From the NCBI GenBank assembly GCA_029582165.1, contig CM055873.1, positions 51,662,581 through 51,726,580 on the forward strand: a DNA stretch of 64,000 nucleotides. Reading direction: 5' to 3'. This DNA comes from Portulaca oleracea (taxonomy: Eukaryota; Streptophyta; Magnoliopsida; Caryophyllales; Portulacaceae). The position numbers and the translations under genes are program-made. The first letter of the stretch is position 1. Every line of letters starts with the position of its first letter. This document shows positions 59,647-64,000 of the stretch, piece by piece. Below the pieces are notes generated by a model. It saw only the letters and a list, made by a program, of their open reading frames with translations. It had not been told where the DNA came from and did not search any database.

Positions 59647-60173
59647 GGGATATTGGATTCTAATAATATCTACTATCACAAATTGTATGACAATAATCTC
59701 TACTATCATTTTGAATTCTGGTGGTCAAAAAAAAAAAATTGTATTGTAGTGGGACAAAATTGAGTGTATATGCTAAATATCATAGAATTTGTGTTTCATT
59801 TGATTCAAAACTTTGTATAATACTTTACCACGATTTTTAATGAATTTACAGCATTTCTCCCAATTTTTTTCAATTTTTTATGATTTTTTCAATTTTATTC
59901 CTTTTAAAAAATCATAATAATTGCTCGGAATCTCAAAAAAATAATTTAAAAAATGTTTTAGTAACTACACTTCGTTACCTATCTAGGGGTAGGAACCAAA
60001 AAAACAAAAAAAAATATGGGGTAGGCATGGAAAAAATAAAAAGAATGTGGTGATGGATTTGGTACCACTACAATACAATTTTATTTTTTTTTGGACCACC
60101 AGAATCCAAAATGATAGTAGGGATTATTGTCATACAATTTGTGATAGTAGGGATTATTAGAATCCAATATCCC
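59647..60173. mobile_element. MULE-type MITE, 527 bp, with about 107-bp inverted repeats and 10-bp target duplication
   Basis: The left arm 59647-59752 and right arm 60065-60173 are inverted copies (both read GGGATATTGGATTCTAATAA from outside inwards and end at the CCACTACAATACAATT block), about 90-93% identical by eye. The direct repeat AATCTGAATA flanks both ends (59637-59646 and 60174-60183). Long terminal inverted repeats plus a 9-11-bp target duplication define Mutator-like elements. The roughly 310-bp interior is AT-rich and non-coding, so it is a non-autonomous derivative. Confidence 0.9.
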
Positions 60174-60880
60174 AATCTGAATATCTGAATTTGTTCAATC
60201 CAAAATAAAGTGTGATCGTAGTTCAATTTTGAGATTGATTGAATATTCAATTCGGACATAATAACTCTCGTTTTCTTATTGCCTAAACATGAATTTAACC
60301 CGAGTTTAGTTTTATCCAAATTAATTGACCTGAATAAAAATCGGGACCGACATTAATTTTTCATTCAAATTTAACATTGATCAAATTTAGCCGATGTAAA
60401 TTTACCCGAACCTATATAGCGATGTACTGTAGATAATATCATTCCCACCGGTTGTTTTTTGTTTTCTTGTATATCATTGGGGAGCCATATGATTATATTG
60501 GGACCAAGTCCCCCAATAAATAAGTGTCAATGCATTACCAAATTACAACCTAAATCTAAGACCTTTTTGTTTGGATAACTTAGCTAAGGTTTTATTGGTT
60601 AAGACATTGGATATTTATTTATTTATTTATTTGCGAAGATATTTCTGTCATCTTTATTCTGATAATCTAACAATAATGATGAAACATTCCTCATTATTTT
60701 GTTGACCAACTCAAAAAAAGGATTAGCAATTTGATTCTTGGTAAACAACATGGTTCTATGATTATTGCAACGAATTAATTTATAACACATATTTTATTCA
60801 AGTAATATATGAGTCTTATATATGTGAGACCATGTCAAGCATATAAAAAAAATAGAGTATTTTTCAAGTGATTTGTAGTA

Positions 60881-61090
60881 CTACCTCCATCTCTAAATAA
60901 GTATCAATTTGACTAAGTTTCGGTCGCTGATTAATTACAAATTATAATGGGTTGTAATATAAAATTACTATCTTTAGAAAGAAATTGTACTAAAAGTTAC
61001 AATGATGTTATTTTTTACTGTAACTCGTTATAATTTGTAAGTCAAAATTTAGTCAAATTGACACTTATTTAGGAATAGATTTAGCAGTAG
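60881..61090. mobile_element. Stowaway-like MITE, about 210 bp
   Basis: The left end CTACCTCCATCTCTAAATAA and right end ATTCCTAAATAAGTGTCAATTTGAC (read on the minus strand) share AAATAAGTRTCAATTTGAC as an inverted repeat. The outer CTACCTCC/CTACTGC ends and TA-rich target fit Tc1/mariner Stowaway. Interior non-coding. Confidence 0.7.
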
Positions 61091-62128
61091 TCAAGGTATC
61101 ATTAGTCAATTTGGGAAGGGATTACAATAAAAGTCATAACACCCACCAATCATCAATCAATCCTACATTAACTAAAAACTTTTTAAAAGTCAACTCATTT
61201 CCTAATGACTATCTTATAAGACTATTCCATGTTCCAAAATTTCATATTTTATCAAACCCTATCAACACTAGGACCTTGATAAATGCACTTAGAATATTCA
61301 TTAAACAAAATTTTATGTTCATGGCTTATAAATAAAGATGATAGGTTTGAAAGTTGTGTTAATCAATACTAACTACAAAAAGAATGTGTTATTCATTTTG
61401 AAAATTTAATACACCTTTTTTTCCCATATTATTCGTCATCTTGAAAACTGTATCAATAACAATCGATAGTAAAAGTGCAATGCAATTTCATGGTTCTCTC
61501 CTTGGATTTAGTATTAACTTTCTCATATAAAGGGAAAACAATGGTGAGGTGTGAATTGCATTTTCTTTAAGGATTTTTGAGAATTTTATTTGATGATTTT
61601 TTAGGTAGAATCCTTAAAAGCATAGTCACCTAATTATTGTGTCATATCCTTCTTATAAAAAAGAGGAAAATTAAAAACCTCTAAGCTTCATTGTAATTCA
61701 AACAACTCAATCATACACGTACAAGAGTAACAAGACCATCACATTATATCATATCTATCATAAAATAAACATTTTTCGAAAGACATACCATAAAATAAAT
61801 ACTTTAATGATCACCATCCATATTACAACTTTTGATAAAGCGAAAATTAATAATAAATAGTCTAAATCAGAAAACAATTTGCGGAATATTCATAACAATT
61901 ACAAAGCAATTAACAAAATATTCATAACAATCACAAAACAATTGGCGGAACTTTTGACAAACGCAATGACAATTACCATGGTTTCTTTTATTACAAGACA
62001 GTCTCACCAACGAAACAATTCATGTTTAATCAATGAACATTGTCAATACTAGGACTCCGGTTAACAGGTGGAACATCGCCGTCCCAGGTGTATCCTTTCT
62101 CCCAAATATTGGCAACACGGACTCCATC

Positions 62129-62491
62129 CTAACATCGGAAATAGAACCCGTCCTCCCTGACGGTCCAATGTATTTTAATTTTGCAATGGTGCAGGTTACT
62201 GTGATAGTACCCGTACGAGGAAAGATACCCTTCCCAAGCTGTAACATCAACTTTGTGATGTTTCCATTTGAAACTGCACTCGTACGTAGCAAAATCACTA
62301 TTTCTCCAAAAATCCCATGCAAAGCTTTTATGTGGCTCGATAATTTGTGTTACAAAGTTTGGATTTGTATACCAAGATGTGCATACTATTTCAAGTTGCC
62401 CCGATTCGAGCTCACTACTTATCTCAACCGTGCTTGCCTTTGTTGTTCGAATCACCAAGGAGATCATACAAACGAGTATTACAAGAGTCAT
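62129..62491 (-). CDS. S-protein homolog (plant self-incompatibility S1 family), possibly prematurely stopped
   Basis: Small secreted protein of 120 residues. Signal peptide about 1-20 (MTLVILVCMISLVIRTTKAS). The mature part has the S1-family layout: LEIVCTSW (Cys37), a central PHKSFAWDFWRNS block, YECSFKW (Cys72), HHCKIKIHW (Cys103), and EDGFYFRC (Cys120). Family members include the poppy pistil self-incompatibility determinant; most others have unknown roles. The frame stops at TAG (62129-62131), but the same frame is open for a further 32 codons (VANIWEKGYTW and on) to a TGA at 62030. Related proteins usually continue some residues past the GFYF motif, so the TAG may be a premature stop. 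Single exon. Confidence 0.82.
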   Translation of the reverse strand: MTLVILVCMISLVIRTTKASTVEISSELESGQLEIVCTSWYTNPNFVTQIIEPHKSFAWDFWRNSDFATYECSFKWKHHKVDVTAWEGYLSSYGYYHSNLHHCKIKIHWTVREDGFYFRC

Positions 62492-64000
62492 CTAGTATTT
62501 TTCCATTTTGTTATGTTTATGGACCTCGAAATTAAAAGTATTTTGTAATGAGGATTATAAGGTTGGGGTAAAATGTGATAAAGCATGTATGTATATATAT
62601 GTATATATATGCATGTATATTTCGGTTTGTAATAACGCTTCTTAATTTCTAGCTAGTATATGTAGAAACTATGAAGTTACGAGATCGATATACAAAAAAT
62701 AACTTGCGAGATAATATCAACATATTGCCAATTAGATCGATATTAATTAGCTAGTTATTAATATTATCACAAATGTGTATGTAGGGGATATGGATACTAT
62801 CATATGTATAAATAGTGGATATTAATTACAACTTAAAAGTTACGAGATAGAGAACAAGTAACTTGCGAGATAATATCAATATATTGTCAATTAGATAAAT
62901 TAGTTAGTCATTCATATGATCATATATGTGTATATAGTGGATATTGATACTGTCATATGTGTAATTAAATAGTGGATATTAATTACGAGTTAGATCGAAG
63001 GTCAAGTAAACCCGAAACAACCGGTCCAAGCTAAGATTAACCCAAAAATTGTAATGTTGTCGACTGAGGATCGAACTGATTAACATCATATCGTCCTACG
63101 TACATATCAATATCTTGCTTATCACTATAAGAAGATTACAACATTGTTTATTAGAACTTTCTAAATCTCTACAATCTCTCAAGCTCGATCTCTCCAGAGC
63201 TACAACCCGTAGACTCAACACTCACAGATTCATAGTTGATTTGCTTTACACAACTCACTTAGAGACATAGGCCCTATTTGGCAACCAGTTGGTAGCTGGT
63301 AGCTGTTAACTGTTAGCTTGTAGCTGTTAGCTTGTAGCTGTTAGCTAATAGCTTTTTGGATTAGTTGTTTGACTTTATCTGTTTGGGTTAGCTGATTGCA
63401 GGAAAAGTGTTTGGTAAGGTAGCTTTTTGATAAAAGCTACCTCAAAAAGCTTCATCAACTAGCTTTTCGAAAACTAGTTTTTTGAGTCCAAAAAGCTAAT
63501 ATAAAAAGCTACTTACCAACACCTCAAGTAGCTTTTCAATATTGGTCAAAAAGCTAAAAGTTATTCAAAAAGCTGAAAGCTACCCAAAAAACTGGGTAGC
63601 CAAATACCCCCATAGAGATTACATATCAATATCTTGTGGTATAGATGAATCTCACTCACTTACATGAATTAAAGCTTAACACCAAGACCTTATTTATGGT
63701 AGAAGGCTAATACAACATTTAGGCTTCATAAGAAGTTCCTTGGCCACCAAGCACCTCAATAAATCAACAAATATTATCTAATATCAAATTAAATTAGGAA
63801 AAGACCGAGCAGAATAAATATCTGTGACCACCCTAATTGACACGGCTCATGTCGCCCTGACACGCTCTGTGTCGGCAATGATACAACCCATACATGTTAG
63901 GCGTGACACAATCCGTGCAACTCCTCTACTTCGTTTTCTTGCGGTTTGTGTAAAGCAAAGGAGAGACTTTTATTATTACCAATCAAAAGTGTATACAAAG
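62492..64000. other. Gene-free end of window
   Basis: AT-rich DNA with a TATATG/GTATAT simple patch (62586-62625) and a near-duplicated TTACGAGATMGAKA..AACTTGCGAGATAATATCAA segment (62676-62760 and 62830-62900, about 155 bp apart). The MITE at 63270-63611 follows. No gene seen. Confidence 0.6.
63270..63611. mobile_element. TIR MITE, about 342 bp, rich in AGCT phrases
   Basis: It begins GGCCCTATTTGGCAACCAGTT and ends AACTGGGTAGCCAAATACCCCC, an imperfect terminal inverted repeat (complement GGGGGTATTTGGCTACCCAGTT). ATA flanks both sides (63267-63269 and 63612-63614). The interior repeats GTTAGCTTGTAGCT and AAAAGCTAA/AAAAGCTAC phrases in opposite orientations, giving strong hairpin potential. 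The GGGNCTRTTTGGC terminus is widespread in plant hAT- or Harbinger-type MITEs. The 3-bp target favours Harbinger, but the class is uncertain. Confidence 0.75.

Larger units (their letters stand above)
59246..62128. other. Intergenic region with two MITEs
   Basis: No supported gene between the chitinase-like gene and the S-protein homolog. It contains the MULE-type element (59647-60173), a Stowaway-like element (60881-61090) and AT-rich DNA. The minus-strand frame at 59337-59626 has hydrophobic residues but no recognisable domain. The final stretch (62030-62128) is an open tail in frame with the S-protein homolog. Confidence 0.6.

Noticed and set aside
62033..62548. Plus-strand 171-residue frame over the S-protein homolog
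   Set aside because: Longer than the minus frame but lacks family motifs; the minus frame has a signal peptide and the S1-family cysteines and tryptophans.
63270..63611. hAT element with an 8-bp target duplication
   Set aside because: The flanks do not give an 8-bp direct repeat; only ATA matches, so hAT membership is not claimed.

Overview
This is a plant nuclear window, almost certainly from a eudicot. It is AT-rich intergenic DNA with GC-richer exons, GT-AG introns, plant-only protein families (SLAH anion channels, MAKR, G-type lectin receptor kinase, S-protein homolog, class III chitinase fold) and plant transposon families (Tat/Ogre Ty3-gypsy, MITEs, tRNA-derived SINEs). The species cannot be fixed from the sequence. 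I saw no tRNA gene, rRNA gene or CRISPR array.

Layout. 1-4960: gene-free, with a 3-copy tandem repeat and two microsatellites. 4966-16255 (+): a tandem pair of SLAC1-homologue (SLAH2/SLAH3-type) slow anion channel genes, each with a TATA box, a leader intron and matching channel exons; copy 2 has one extra coding intron. 16256-22508: gene-free. 22509-23210 (-): MAKR6-like membrane-associated kinase regulator. 23211-31857: gene-poor, with SINE-like copies, MITEs, a local duplication and weak signs of an unidentified minus-strand gene. 31922-36260 (+): seven-exon G-type lectin S-receptor-like kinase of the non-RD class (At5g24080-like). 36914-38716 (-): CCCH-repeat (WRKY19/loricrin-like) protein without a WRKY domain, carrying two LxLxL motifs and probably a leader intron built of about 130-bp tandem repeats. 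42959-57477 (-): a complete but coding-defective Tat/Ogre-type LTR retrotransposon with a 5-bp target duplication. 58254-59165 (-): GH18 class III chitinase-like protein lacking the catalytic motif. 62129-62491 (-): S-protein homolog with a suspicious in-frame TAG. Two clear DNA-transposon MITEs lie in the last 5 kb (a MULE-type element with a 10-bp target duplication, and a third-class TIR element at 63270-63611).

The host genes are not an operon or an obvious functional cluster. The anion-channel pair is a local duplication. The receptor kinase and CCCH-repeat gene are convergent neighbours with stops about 650 bp apart. The most unusual structure is in the retrotransposon: its LTRs, leader and 3' region carry more than thirty variants of a near-palindrome centred on ATCCGCGCGGAT. 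These are absent from the gag-pol block, and many of the differences between the two LTRs fall on them.
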